A stretch of 64,000 bases of DNA from CAUZIZ01 sp965222655 (GTDB taxonomy: Bacteria > Acidobacteriota > UBA6911 > RPQK01 > JAJDTT01): the NCBI GenBank assembly GCA_965222655.1, contig CBDCUP010000021.1, forward strand, positions 806,001 through 870,000. The letters are read 5' to 3'. The position numbers and the translations under genes were made by a program. Below are positions 54,852-63,861 of this stretch, in pieces. The notes beneath the pieces were generated by a model. The model was not told where the DNA came from and searched no databases. It worked only from the letters and a program-made list of their open reading frames with translations. How positions within the stretch are numbered: the stretch's first letter is position 1; each line of letters opens with the position of its first letter.

Positions 54852-56048
54852 ATGGCAAGAGACCTAACGCGAATAGGGGAGAAGGCGCGCGCGGAACCGA
54901 AGACGTGTTTGACGTCGATCTATCACTTTGTGAAGGATGTGGATCTGCTGCGGGCCTGCTACCAGCAGGCGGAGAAGGGAAAAGCTCCCGGAGTCGATGG
55001 AGTCACCAAGCAGGAGTACGGGCGGAACCTGGAGAGCAATCTCGAAGATCTGTCCGAAAGACTGGGCCGGATGGCTTACCGTCCGAAACCGGTCTTGCGC
55101 CGGTACATTCCCAAACCCGGCAGCCGGAAGAAGCGGCCGTTAGGGCTGCCTAGCTTTGAGGGAAAGCTGGTCGAGAAAGCACTCAGTCGAGTGCTGGAAC
55201 CGATCTATGAGGCGGACTTTCTAGACTGTAGCTACGGCTACCGACCGGATCGAACGCAGCCTCAAGCGCTAGCGAAGCTAGGACAGACCATCCAACGCCG
55301 GAAGGTTAGCTGGGTCGTCGACGCCGACATTCAGGGCTTTTTTGACCACCTGAATCAGGAATGGCTGTTGAAGTTTCTGGAGCAGCGGATCGGCGACCGG
55401 CGGGTCTGGCGTCTGATCTGGCGGATCCTCAAAAGCGGCGTGATGGAAGACGGATTGGAGCGGGCTAGCGAGGAAGGAACCCCGCAAGGGGGGAGCCTCT
55501 CGGCCCTGCTGTCGAACGTCTACCTGCACTACGTTCTGGATCTGTGGGTCGAACGTCGCTTCAAGCCGAGCTGTCGGGGGGAGGTGGATCTGTTTCGCTA
55601 CGCGGACGATTTCCTAGTGTGCTTTCAGCACCGCGATGAAGCCGAAGAGTTTCTGCGGCAACTGAAGGCGCGCCTGGAGCAGTTCCACTTGGTACTTTCT
55701 GAGTCCAAGACGAAACGGGTGGCCTTTGGACGCTTTGCCCGCGAAGAGGCCCAGCGGAAGGGCCAGAAGCTGGAGACCTTTGAGTTTCTCGGCTTCACCC
55801 ACTACTGTGGGCTCAGCCGCAAGGGCTACTTCAAGGTCAAGCGCCAGACGTCGCGTAAGAAGTTTCATGCGAGCCTGCAGAGACACACGGAGTGGCTGAA
55901 GAAGCACCGCCACCGTCTGAAGACGGGAGCGTTGCTGCGGCTAGCCAAGCTGAAACTGGTGGGACACCTGAACTATTACTCCATCACCGACAACGGACCG
56001 AGGTGCGAGGCCTTCAGAATCCAGTTCATGCGGCTGTTCTTTAAGTAG
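54852..56048 (+). pseudogene. ltrA: Group II intron reverse transcriptase/maturase, C-terminus displaced
   Basis: 398 residues from ATG 54852 (AGGAGAGAG upstream). Reverse transcriptase motifs in order are APGVDGVTKQEYGRNLE, RRYIPKPGSRKKRPLGLP, VEKALSRVLEPIYEADF, DCSYGYRPDR, WVVDADIQGFFDHL, EGTPQGGSLSALLSN, and the catalytic FRYADDF. The maturase domain begins and stops at the TAG at 56046-56048. The expected maturase end reappears at 56162-56288 as WLNRRSQRHSYTWEQYIQAL, in another frame, after a 116-bp insertion, so the encoded enzyme is probably truncated. It would splice and mobilise the intron. Confidence 0.88.
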
Positions 56049-56162
56049 GCACTTCGTGCCGACGGCCAAGGCCGTAAAAGGCTGTTTCGGGACACCCCGG
56101 CTGTGACGAAAGGGCGGTCTCAGAGAACAGCTCACTTGATTGAAATTCCGAGACTGTTAAGT
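56041..56162. mobile_element. 116-bp insertion in the intron maturase frame
   Basis: Six-base repeats TTAAGT flank the insert (56041-56046 and 56157-56162). Removing 116 bases restores RLFFKWLNRRSQRHSY in frame. The insert holds hairpins GGCACTTCGTGCC and ACGGCCAAGGCCGT near its left end. It could be a tiny MITE or a duplicated intron fragment. No gene. Confidence 0.65.
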
Positions 56163-56349
56163 GGCTGAACCGACGAAGCCAACGACACAGCTACACTTGG
56201 GAGCAATATATTCAAGCTCTCGCCTGGGTGGGTTGGCCCTTGGTCCGGCGGGTCCATGATCTCAGTCCGCTTGCTAGGAGTCGGCCCTGAATGGCCACCG
56301 AAGAGCCGTATGTGGGGTTGCGGCCTGGCAAGGCCGCGTATTCTAGTGG

Positions 56350-56971
56350 GTGCGAATCCCACCCAGGTAACTGCTAGCCACAGGCCTGGTATCGAGCCTT
56401 GCAGGTGTCCTGGTAACAGGGCGCTTGATGCGTAGGTACGAAAGGAGGCGAGGTGCAAAGGTAACAGGTGATGCTGACCCTGAAGACGTGGAGTCCCGAA
56501 AACGGCATCGTTGGATCTGGTCGATGGGTTCTCGCACCCAGCAGGCAACACCCGTTGACGCGGTAGGGCGAGTGTCAACGGACAGCCCGGGATCTGAGGT
56601 CGCGTCGAGCCTTACAAGGAGAATGCGTGGTAACCAGGGAGATCCGTCAGGTGGCGCACCCGAGGGTGCGCACCCTCGGACAAGCCTAAACAGCGAGGAA
56701 GAGGGCGGAGTCTGGCGGAAGTCGGAGACACCCATAGTAGCGATGAGGTCCGGTAATGCGGACGGAGTGAAGGGGTGTCGGTTGGAGAGAACGAGTCGGA
56801 GAAACATGGCCCGACACTGAGCGGATTAAGACCATGACCACACGACTGATTCGTTTCACACCGAGGGAAACCCCGGTGGATGACTCCGGCCGGGAGCCGG
56901 ATGGTGTAACGCACCAAGTCCGGTTCTGCGAGGGCGGCGGGACGTACCCGAAAGGGGATTCCCGCTGCTAC
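56350..56971 (+). mobile_element. ORF-less group II intron (inner), nested
   Basis: It starts with the consensus-like GTGCGAATCCCACC at 56350, followed by a 5' region similar in wording to the outer intron's (for example GGTCCGGTAATGCGGACGGA near 56741). There is no reverse transcriptase. A clear domain V is at about 56892-56931 (GGGAGCCGGATGGTG...CACCAAGTCCGGTTC) followed by a domain VI-like hairpin ending CTGCTAC near 56971. It interrupts the outer intron's own domain V. Length is about 620 nt. Splicing of the inner then the outer copy would make a twintron. Confidence 0.65.
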
Positions 56972-57230
56972 TCTCCAAAGCCGCTTGTCCGGTTCTGAGA
57001 GGGGCGTGGGTGGCAACTGGTGAGGCCGCGTGTCCATGGTGGAACTGTGAACCCACTTCGCAACCGAAAGGGCGAAACTGGAAACCCTCCACCTACAGGC
57101 ATGCCAATCGCCGGGAGCACCCCGCCTACTCGACCAGTCAGGGCGGATGGTTGCGGCCTCGCAGCAGACTGGGTGTGAGAAATGCGGGCTAGCCGTGGGC
57201 TAGCCGGAGTGCTTCACCGAGGAGAAGCCC

Positions 57231-57833
57231 TCACTGCCGGCCTAGCTGCATCTTGATCAGGATCGCAGCCGCGATAATCAAGGCCCACACAATCGCACGA
57301 TACTCGCGATTCGAGATCACCCTTCCCCACTGAAATTCACGCCCCTCGGAAGTCAGCTCCGAAGGCAGCGCGCGCCGACTGCCAGGCAGCGGAAAGAAAC
57401 GCGGAACAGCAGCTCGATAGGTCTTGTAGGCATCTCCCAGTCCCTTCAGTTCTCTCTCCTCCATCCGGATCACCGGAAGATGAAGCGCAAAGAAGATAAG
57501 CAGAAACAGCCCGATGAGCCAGGGCTGAGCACCTGCCAGGGTGAAGCCCAGACCAATCATGAAGGAACCAAGATAGAGGGGATTGCGAATCCATCGATAG
57601 GGACCGGAGACAGTAAGCCCCTGAAATTTCTTCAAGTGCCCCGTCGCCCACACCCTCAAGGCGAGACCCATCAGCACCAGCACCAGACCGGGACCCAGCC
57701 AGGCAAGCCTGGGCGTAGCCCAATACAAGTAGAGAGCGGCATAGAGGATGGACGCCGGAACGCGGACTCTCTGTACTGTCGTCATCAGTCGATGCGCGAG
57801 CCGGCTCCGCGGGTTGGGAAAGCGCCCTGGCAA
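57231..57833 (-). CDS. Isoprenylcysteine carboxyl methyltransferase-like membrane protein
   Basis: 200 residues if started at 57833, or 184 from ATG 57785. Four to five hydrophobic segments are present. The ICMT/PEMT-type motif GPYRWIRNPLYLGSFMIGLG at about residues 76-95 and the HLPVIRMEERELKGLGDAY segment are the hallmarks of S-adenosylmethionine-dependent membrane methyltransferases. The substrate is probably a lipid or small molecule, not prenylated protein. It is a member of a minus-strand string with the small secreted proteins upstream. Confidence 0.88.
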   Translation of the reverse strand: MPGRFPNPRSRLAHRLMTTVQRVRVPASILYAALYLYWATPRLAWLGPGLVLVLMGLALRVWATGHLKKFQGLTVSGPYRWIRNPLYLGSFMIGLGFTLAGAQPWLIGLFLLIFFALHLPVIRMEERELKGLGDAYKTYRAAVPRFFPLPGSRRALPSELTSEGREFQWGRVISNREYRAIVWALIIAAAILIKMQLGRQ

Positions 57834-57868
57834 CTACAAGGCCGGAGTCAAAACCTGAAAGATCGCGT

Positions 57869-58072
57869 CTAACGAGAATCTGGCAGGTTGCGTCTGAGGA
57901 GAGCCCGCACGCTCAGACTGAGCAAACAGATACCCATGATGATGAATCCCCATTCCGAAAGCGTGGGTATCATCTCTGCTTGCGTCGGGACGCCTGCCAT
58001 TGCTGAACCGGACAACCCAAAGATTACGAACAGGGCGATAGAGTAGCTCGAGGCCCTTCTGCTGCTTGTCAT
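57869..58072 (-). CDS. Minimal IPTL-CTERM protein
   Basis: 67 residues from ATG 58072. A signal peptide (SYSIALFVIFGLSGSAMA) is followed after ten residues by the IPTL-CTERM sorting signal MIPTLSEWGFIIMGICLLSL and the basic RALLRRN end. Nothing else remains between them, so the mature protein would be about 15 residues before the sorting motif. The family is recognised by exosortase-type enzymes that move proteins to the surface; no exosortase is seen in this window. It is either a shrunken surface protein or a degenerate copy. Confidence 0.85.
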   Translation of the reverse strand: MTSSRRASSYSIALFVIFGLSGSAMAGVPTQAEMIPTLSEWGFIIMGICLLSLSVRALLRRNLPDSR

Positions 58073-58180
58073 GTCGATCCTCCCCCGCAGTTTCTGAGTC
58101 TTAGCGGAACTCTTGTGAAACACGTCAGACTGCAAGTTTACACGAACCGGTGACATTCAGAAGGAGCCCTCACACGTTAC

Positions 58181-58372
58181 CTAGACATCAGCAGCCAACG
58201 GGGGCTCCCAAGCGGCCTTCAGCCGATCGCCGGACTGCATCGTGATAATGATCTCGGCACCCTGTCCAAGAGTCTCCACTTTCTCCCAGCGTCCTGGAAT
58301 CACTCCTGCCTGGAGGGAAGTGCTGAGTAGGACAACCAAGGCAATTACACTGATGAAACTTTGGGTTTTCAT
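58181..58372 (-). CDS. Short secreted protein with an LSm-like start
   Basis: 63 residues, ATG 58372, signal peptide (FISVIALVVLLSTSLQAG) and the segment RWEKVETLGQGAEIIITMQS GDRLKAAW. The pattern 'V..L..G..I.I....GDRL...' is typical of longer acidobacterial-type proteins that continue with a second strand; here the frame stops after WEPPLAADV, so it seems truncated. It is 120 bp from the IPTL-CTERM gene on the same strand. Function unknown. Confidence 0.6.
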   Translation of the reverse strand: MKTQSFISVIALVVLLSTSLQAGVIPGRWEKVETLGQGAEIIITMQSGDRLKAAWEPPLAADV

Positions 58373-58421
58373 TTTCTACCCCTCTTCATGGCGTGAATGT
58401 GCTTTTTCTTGCCCGTCCGGC

Positions 58422-58934
58422 TCAAAGAGATTGCGACGTGAAACTCCCCGGGGCGACTTCTCCCCTTTTCCTCTTGATACAAATGATTCGGCCGACGGCC
58501 CTGCCCTCGCAACTCGACTGCGTCTGGTCCCCAGAAAACTCGTTCGCCGCTGGGTTGAGTGTCGTTTCCCCTTCCACTGTGAGCAAGCAACCAGCTACCT
58601 GGAGTTCTGCTCGATAGTTGAACTCGCGCCCTACTACCGAGCCGCTGAGCGGAGCTCGAATCTCATCTGGCCATCCTTCTGCAAAGACCACTTCCCCGGT
58701 TACGTCCGAGCCAGATTGTCGTAAGGAGAAGACGATGCTATCTGTCTGCGAGTCTCCGACCCGACCTCCGTCCGAGCGCTCGACAATGGTCCCTTCGAAC
58801 TGGCCGTCCCAATCTCCAGCAACGCTCAGTGCTGGCTCAACTGCAGCCCGACGAGGAATGGGAATGCCGTTCTCAGCATCGGTATGTGCGCTCGCAATGA
58901 GAATCAGCAAGAAAAAGAATCGCACTCTGAACAT
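58422..58934 (-). CDS. Secreted beta-rich protein of unknown function
   Basis: 170 residues from ATG 58934. A signal peptide (RVRFFFLLILIASAHTDA) is followed by a beta domain: AGDWDGQFEGTIVERS, IVFSLRQSGSDVTGEVVF, APLSGSVVGREFNYRAEL and LTVEGETTLNPAANEFSGD. The pattern GxWxG.....QxGxxVTGxV is that of small lipocalin-like secreted proteins common in several phyla. It ends in a basic tail. No catalytic motif. Confidence 0.75.
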   Translation of the reverse strand: MFRVRFFFLLILIASAHTDAENGIPIPRRAAVEPALSVAGDWDGQFEGTIVERSDGGRVGDSQTDSIVFSLRQSGSDVTGEVVFAEGWPDEIRAPLSGSVVGREFNYRAELQVAGCLLTVEGETTLNPAANEFSGDQTQSSCEGRAVGRIICIKRKRGEVAPGSFTSQSL

Positions 58935-59502
58935 GACGAATCCCCTTTACAATGTCTCACAGTTAAGAATAATCGAGTAGTCGCTCTGATGAGTCTTCGA
59001 TTTCTTGTTCTCTGCCTCCTTCACACACATCTAGAATGCGATGTCACTTGGTAAACTGGCTCACCGATTTCTGCTGTTTTCTTGAAGTGGCTGTCGGAAG
59101 GAGGTCCCTTAGGCAAACGGAGTTGGACTGGAGCCGCGGTAGCCACGACTCCTACAAAAAGGGATTTGACCCAACTGCTGTTAAGAAGAGTCCCCTATTT
59201 TCCTTCGTCAGTCAATTCTCGTTAAATCATGTGGCTTCAATGCGATACAGCATTCTATGGTAGGTATAGTGGAACCATTCTTCGGATAAACAGATACAGC
59301 GTCTTTCAGCCACGTCCAGCGCCAACGTTACTCCCAGACACGATCTGTTCCGTCGCGATTCCCACTGAGAACGCATGAGCCTCGATCGGAAGGTCGGGGC
59401 TCACCTACTTCAGCCCTCAATGTTGGGAAAGGAGCGTCCTTGAGGTGGAGGCATTTGAGGAGGAGACACTCTCTTTTTGGTAAGCGACCCGAACTGGGAC
59501 TG
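58935..59502. other. Non-coding intergenic region
   Basis: No frame here looks protein-like. The divergent start of the 58934 gene at one side and the end of the YfiR gene on the other make it probable that regulatory sequence lies near 58940-59010. No repeat or terminator was recognised. Confidence 0.5.
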
Positions 59503-60147
59503 CTAGTCTACTATTGTAGCTATCTTCAATAGCTTAGAGCTGAAGTCTGCACCCTCCGAGCGAGCAGCCTTGATGTTAATCCACAGCTTGAACTGCTCGC
59601 CATTTCGAACAACTCCCACAGCCAGCCCTCTTTTCACCCATTGGCTGATGGAGGACAGGCTTAAGACATCCCTTTCATCAACAACCTTGATGATCTCTTC
59701 CAGATGGGCTTCGTTCCCAGGCAGGATGTAAAGGGCAGCAATCGGTTGGCTATCCAGGGCCCTTGCCAGAGCCGCTGGACCACTCCATTTAAACTCATGC
59801 GCGTTCACGGCCACACTTCGACTATTCCCTTTCTTGCCAGTACTGCCAGAAGACCAACGAGAAAAAAGAGTCATGACTTCCCGGAGGGCCTCCTGTGATG
59901 TATCGGAATCTGTATACAGGATGCCGAAATGAAAGCCCTTTTTGATGCGCTTTTGAAAGGTCCGGTCCCAGGGAAGTGCCTCTAGTAGAAGTGGCACTTG
60001 TTCGCGAATTGGAACGTCAGAGATTGACTCCTCTCGGGAATCGCTACCTGCGTAGATGCTGGAGAGCGAAAGGGCAGAGGGTAAAAGAGCGAGGACTAGA
60101 AAGGGAATACCTAGTCGCCTGAGCTCTGGTATGCCATAGATACACAT
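59503..60147 (-). CDS. YfiR-family periplasmic protein
   Basis: 214 residues from ATG 60147 (the earlier ATG at 60213 adds an unlikely tail). A hydrophobic signal (LGIPFLVLALLPSALSLSS) leads to the YfiR/DUF4154 domain: PLLLEALPWDRTFQKR, FHFGILYTDSDTSQEAL, IAALYILPGNEAHLEEIIK, and the typical end VRNGEQFKLWINIKAARSEG and FSSKLLKIATIV. Family members bind CHASE8-type sensor domains and repress cyclic-di-GMP or kinase signalling in the periplasm. It sits beside the CHASE8-like kinase 61039, with a divergent gene order, supporting that partnership. Confidence 0.88.
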   Translation of the reverse strand: MCIYGIPELRRLGIPFLVLALLPSALSLSSIYAGSDSREESISDVPIREQVPLLLEALPWDRTFQKRIKKGFHFGILYTDSDTSQEALREVMTLFSRWSSGSTGKKGNSRSVAVNAHEFKWSGPAALARALDSQPIAALYILPGNEAHLEEIIKVVDERDVLSLSSISQWVKRGLAVGVVRNGEQFKLWINIKAARSEGADFSSKLLKIATIVD

Positions 60148-60234
60148 TGAACTTGAGAATCGCTGTTCACACCGTGCATGGCCCCCAAAGAGGAGGCATG
60201 CAGTGAGTCTCACATCAGAACCTAGAACCAGAAT

Positions 60235-60987
60235 CTAGAACCCATACTCCAACCCGATCATCGGTGTCACTGAATCTCGAACCCCGTTGCTGTCGGCTCG
60301 GAATAGAAGGTTCAAGTTCATCAGAAAATTTGTCCCGGGATTGAACTTGAGACCGATCCCTCCATCGAGCATGTTGAACGAATCATGTGCGAAATGGATG
60401 TTTGGGAACGTCGTACGGCCAGGATCAAGTCCATAAAAGAGTGTAGGAAAGAGCCGCGGCGATTCGAGCACACGCCGACCTCTCATCTCGACAGCCATGC
60501 TCAGATTGCGACGGACCGAAATATCCATTCCCGCCGAATACGAGAGTTGATCCGGCATACTCCCCTCTTGCCTTTCCTCGATGTCACCGCTCAGAAGGCT
60601 GTTGCCGTTCCACTGGTAGCCGAAGTTGACATACGGTGAGAACCTTTCGCGTGCAAGAGAGAGAATAAAAGTGGGTTTGAGGCCTAGCGCGCCGGATCCA
60701 AGGAGATTTTCTTCCTGGCCGGTGGGGAGGCGAACATCCAAGGCCAAGGCAAGATCCGTAGGACCCAGACTGGTTGCCGCCTTTTTGAGTCGAATAAGAA
60801 TGTCGCCTATGCCCGTCGCACTGCCGGAAGCGCTGAACTGTCTCTGCTCACCCATCTGACCGTGTTCGTCTTCAAAGAAGTGAACCGCATTATTCGCGGC
60901 TGTACCGAGTCTGTGAACGGTAGCTTCTGAAAGGATAGCCAGAGAGGTGCTTATGAGTGGAACGCCTACTGACAGGTCCGTGCTGGC
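60235..60987 (-). pseudogene. Outer-membrane transporter-like (MetA-pathway) protein, N-terminus lost
   Basis: The frame is open from 60987, where a stop precedes it, and homology starts DLSVGVPLISTSLAILSEA, meaning the first 60-80 residues with the signal peptide are missing. Later: FSASGSATGIGDILIRLKKA, LALALDVRLPTGQEENLLGSG, SPYVNFGYQWNG and MNLNLLFRADSNGVRDSVTP with a final LEYGF, as in the 'transporter' (Phenol_MetA_deg-like) beta-barrel family. An in-frame ATG is at 60855, but a barrel lacking its first strands is unlikely to work. It lies 21 bp downstream of YfiR on the same strand in gene order. Confidence 0.8.
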
Positions 60988-61038
60988 TCAGCTCGTTGCG
61001 GACAGTTGGCCGGCCGGGGACTGAATGGAGGGAGACTA

Positions 61039-63861
61039 ATGCAACCGTTTCGTCATTGGTCCGTTAGAACCAAGCTGACGCTGGTAGTCCTGTCCAGCTG
61101 TTGCCTTGCCCTACTGCTTTCGACGACCGCTCAGATGCTATACGAAGCAGTTGTCTTCCGGGATCGGCAGCTCGAAGAGCTGGACACCCTGGCTCAGGTG
61201 ATTGCCAACAACAGCACCGCGGCATTGACGTTCAACGACCCTAGTGACGCTGGCGAGATCTTGTCCGCTCTCAAGGCAAAGCCGAACATCGTAGCAGCCT
61301 GGATACGCGATAAAGACGGGAAGAGATTTGCCTCGTATATTTCTCCTGGAGCAACGCAGGAGCTTACGCGAGGTTCGGCTGACGGGTCTGAGCTGGATCT
61401 GACAGAGTACTGCACGGCTGAGGATCCAAGCTACAGCTTCAGCGATGCCTACTGGTGTCGATCCACGCCTATCCTTTGGAACGGTGAAAGAATCGGCTTT
61501 CTCTACCTACAGTCCGACCTCCAACACCTGCGTTCATGGCTCGCCTGGTACGTCACCATCTCTTTGGCGATCTTCCTGATTGCTCTACTGGTTGCCTACT
61601 CGCTCGCTCGCTGGCTACAGGGGATCATCACCCGCCCCATCTTTGACCTGAACCACACCATGCAGAGGGTCTCTGAAGCCCGAGACTACTCAGTACGTCA
61701 GGAATCGACGAGCGACGATGAGATGGGTCACCTGATCAACGGCTTCAACACCATGCTGCAGAAAATCCAGCAGCGAGACCAGGAGCTAACCACTCATAGG
61801 GAGCACTTGGAGAAGCTGGTTGAAAAGCGCACCGGCAAGCTGACCGAGACAAACCGGGAGCTCCAGAAAACGGTAGTCGAGCTAGAGCGGGCACGCAAGA
61901 AGGCAGAGGCTGGGAGTCAGGCAAAATCGGAGTTCCTGGCCAACATGAGCCACGAGATCCGAACGCCGATGAACGGAATCATGGGCATGTCCGACCTCCT
62001 TTTCGACACAGAATTGGTGGGGAAGCAGAAGCGGTATGTCCAGATCCTCCAGCGCTCTACGGAAGGCCTACTGAGAATCATCAATGACATCCTGGATTTC
62101 TCGAAGATCGAAGCCGGAAAGCTAACCCTGGAGAAGTTGGATTTCGACCGTCACGAGCTCGTAGAGGACGTGGTCGAGTTCTTCTGCGATCCCTGCAATC
62201 GCAAAGGACTTGAGCTTATCTGTGCGATCCGGGAGGAAGTGCCCATCGCAGTCGAGGGAGACCCGGATCGACTGCGCCAAATACTTTCGAACCTGATCAG
62301 TAATGCCGTCAAATTCACCGAGCAGGGTGAAATCAGCATTACTGTCGAGGTGCTCGAGACTAGCGGCGAGGAGGTTACCCTTCGGTTTCGGGTTCAGGAC
62401 ACGGGGATCGGGGTCGCACCGGAAAAGCAGAAGAGTATCTTCAGCTACTTTAGTCAGGCAGACGGTTCCACTACCCGCAAGTACGGTGGCACTGGGCTGG
62501 GTTTAACAATCGCCAGTACGTTAAGCACGTTGATGGGTGGTGAGATCGGGGTCGAATCCGGACCAAGCAAGGGTTCTACTTTCTGGTTCACCGCGAGACT
62601 CAAGAGCCGGGTGGGCAAGACGTCCATTCAGGGCATCGAGCCCCTACTAGGAGACCTCCATATTCTTGTGGTCGACGACAACGAAACCAACCGGTCTCTC
62701 CTAAGCGACCAATTGGCTTCCTGGGGCATTCCCCACCATTGCGTGCAGGACGGCGAAGAAGCACTAAGAATCTCCCAACAGGAAGCTCGCCGGGGTCGGC
62801 CTTTCCGAATTGCCCTGCTGGATCTGCATATGCCCGGTATGGATGGTCTGGAACTCGCTCGAGCGCTGCAGGCCTCGGCAGAAATCCCGAGCATGAACAA
62901 AGTGTTGCTGAGTTCCGTCTACCTCGACCGAGATCACGAATGGGAGGACAGCGGAATCGATTCCTGTGTCAAGAAGCCCTTCCGCAAGTCCCTCCTCTAC
63001 AACCTCATCGTCTCCACAATCACAGAGCAGCAGGAAGGCGACGAACCAGTGCAACCTGATCCTCAGGTGGAGCAGAGCCTCCCCAATTCACAGCCTCGAG
63101 TGCTCTTGGCCGAAGACAACCTTGTCAATCAAGAACTGGCTCGCGAGATCTTGGTCTCCCTGGGATGCGAAGTGGACACCGTCGGGACGGGAGGGGCTGC
63201 CGTCAAGGCACTTAGGAACAATTCCTACCATCTGGTTTTCATGGACTGTCAGATGCCAGGTATGGACGGCTATGACGCAACCAGAGCGATACGGGAGAGA
63301 GAGTCCGCCGAAGAGGAGGACCGGATACCCATCGTTGCTCTCACAGCGCACGCGCTGAAGGAGGATCGGCAGAGATGTCTGGCTGCAGGGATGGACGATT
63401 ATTTGAGCAAGCCCTTCCAAAAGAAGGATCTAGCTGCTGTCCTGCAACGCTGGGTGGAGAGGAAACATGGGCTGGTAAACGAAGATGAGAGGGATCCACG
63501 CGCTCGAGGTATCGACAGAAAGGCATTGGTGCGGATCAAGATGATCAATAGCGAGAACTCGGCGGGCATCCTCGAACGGGTTCTGCGAATCTATCTTCAG
63601 GAGTCCTCGGAGATGCTCTCAAGTCTGGATCAGGCACTGCAAGAGGGCGATGCTACTGGGCTGAAGAGGATGGCCCACAGTTTGAAGTCTTCCAGTGCCA
63701 GCGTGGGGGCTTCTCGGCTCTCGACCCTGTGCGAAAGCCTGGAAGCGGCCAGTCTGGAAAATGGCAAGGACGGGGCGAGGTCGTTGGTCGACGAGATAGG
63801 GGCGGAGTCTGCCACCGTAAGGGGCGCATTGCTTGACGAGCTTCAGAGGAGCGCGGGATGA
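61039..63861 (+). CDS. Hybrid sensor histidine kinase with CHASE8-like sensor, two receivers and HPt
   Basis: 940 residues from ATG 61039 (GGAGGGAG upstream). Order: TM1 about 11-32, a periplasmic CHASE8-like domain to about 145 (LEELDTLAQVIANNSTAALTF), TM2 about 165-190, HAMP, coiled coil, HisKA with His305 in SHEIRTPMNGI, HATPase with DTGIGVAPEK and GTGLGLTIAS, receiver 1 (Asp595 in LLDLHMPGMDG), receiver 2 (Asp736 in MDCQMPGMDG) and an HPt domain (His880 in MAHSLKSSS). Phosphate would pass His-Asp-His-Asp to the response regulator just downstream. YfiR nearby is a probable periplasmic inhibitor. Confidence 0.95.
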   Translation: MQPFRHWSVRTKLTLVVLSSCCLALLLSTTAQMLYEAVVFRDRQLEELDTLAQVIANNSTAALTFNDPSDAGEILSALKAKPNIVAAWIRDKDGKRFASYISPGATQELTRGSADGSELDLTEYCTAEDPSYSFSDAYWCRSTPILWNGERIGFLYLQSDLQHLRSWLAWYVTISLAIFLIALLVAYSLARWLQGIITRPIFDLNHTMQRVSEARDYSVRQESTSDDEMGHLINGFNTMLQKIQQRDQELTTHREHLEKLVEKRTGKLTETNRELQKTVVELERARKKAEAGSQAKSEFLANMSHEIRTPMNGIMGMSDLLFDTELVGKQKRYVQILQRSTEGLLRIINDILDFSKIEAGKLTLEKLDFDRHELVEDVVEFFCDPCNRKGLELICAIREEVPIAVEGDPDRLRQILSNLISNAVKFTEQGEISITVEVLETSGEEVTLRFRVQDTGIGVAPEKQKSIFSYFSQADGSTTRKYGGTGLGLTIASTLSTLMGGEIGVESGPSKGSTFWFTARLKSRVGKTSIQGIEPLLGDLHILVVDDNETNRSLLSDQLASWGIPHHCVQDGEEALRISQQEARRGRPFRIALLDLHMPGMDGLELARALQASAEIPSMNKVLLSSVYLDRDHEWEDSGIDSCVKKPFRKSLLYNLIVSTITEQQEGDEPVQPDPQVEQSLPNSQPRVLLAEDNLVNQELAREILVSLGCEVDTVGTGGAAVKALRNNSYHLVFMDCQMPGMDGYDATRAIRERESAEEEDRIPIVALTAHALKEDRQRCLAAGMDDYLSKPFQKKDLAAVLQRWVERKHGLVNEDERDPRARGIDRKALVRIKMINSENSAGILERVLRIYLQESSEMLSSLDQALQEGDATGLKRMAHSLKSSSASVGASRLSTLCESLEAASLENGKDGARSLVDEIGAESATVRGALLDELQRSAG

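Larger units (their letters stand above)
54351..57138 (+). mobile_element. Group II intron (outer), with reverse transcriptase
   Basis: It begins near 54351 with a strong hairpin (GGGAGACC...GGTTCTCCC, 54351-54374) and then sequence with intron-like folding, and ends near 57138. After the hairpin, a GATATCCCCCCGGTAAGG segment aligns with GAATCCCACCCAGGTAAC of the inner intron. The reverse transcriptase occupies 54852-56048 and its continuation. Parts of a domain V (AGAGCCGTATG near 56301 and CCGGTTCTG near 56990) are separated by about 0.7 kb. Placement of ends is approximate. Class is probably bacterial C-type, because it sits beside a hairpin, but that is inference. Confidence 0.75.
54231..57190. 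mobile_element. Palindromic MITE interrupted by intron DNA, second copy
   Basis: The left part (54231-54350) and right part (57139-57190) match the uninterrupted copy at 27690-27866, including the ends GCCCGCATTTCTCA and TGAGAAATGCGGGC. The gap between them is filled by about 2.8 kb of group II intron sequence. In the uninterrupted copy only ACGGC lies between the corresponding points, so the insertion happened there. The left end abuts the stop codon of the CDGSH gene. Confidence 0.88.

Noticed and set aside
56350..56370. GGTGCGAATCCCACC as a tRNA T-arm
   Set aside because: No acceptor, D or anticodon arms fit; the sequence is the start of a group II intron.
59036..59263. 75-codon plus-strand frame
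   Set aside because: No features of a protein and no start signal; the 58935-59502 region looks non-coding.
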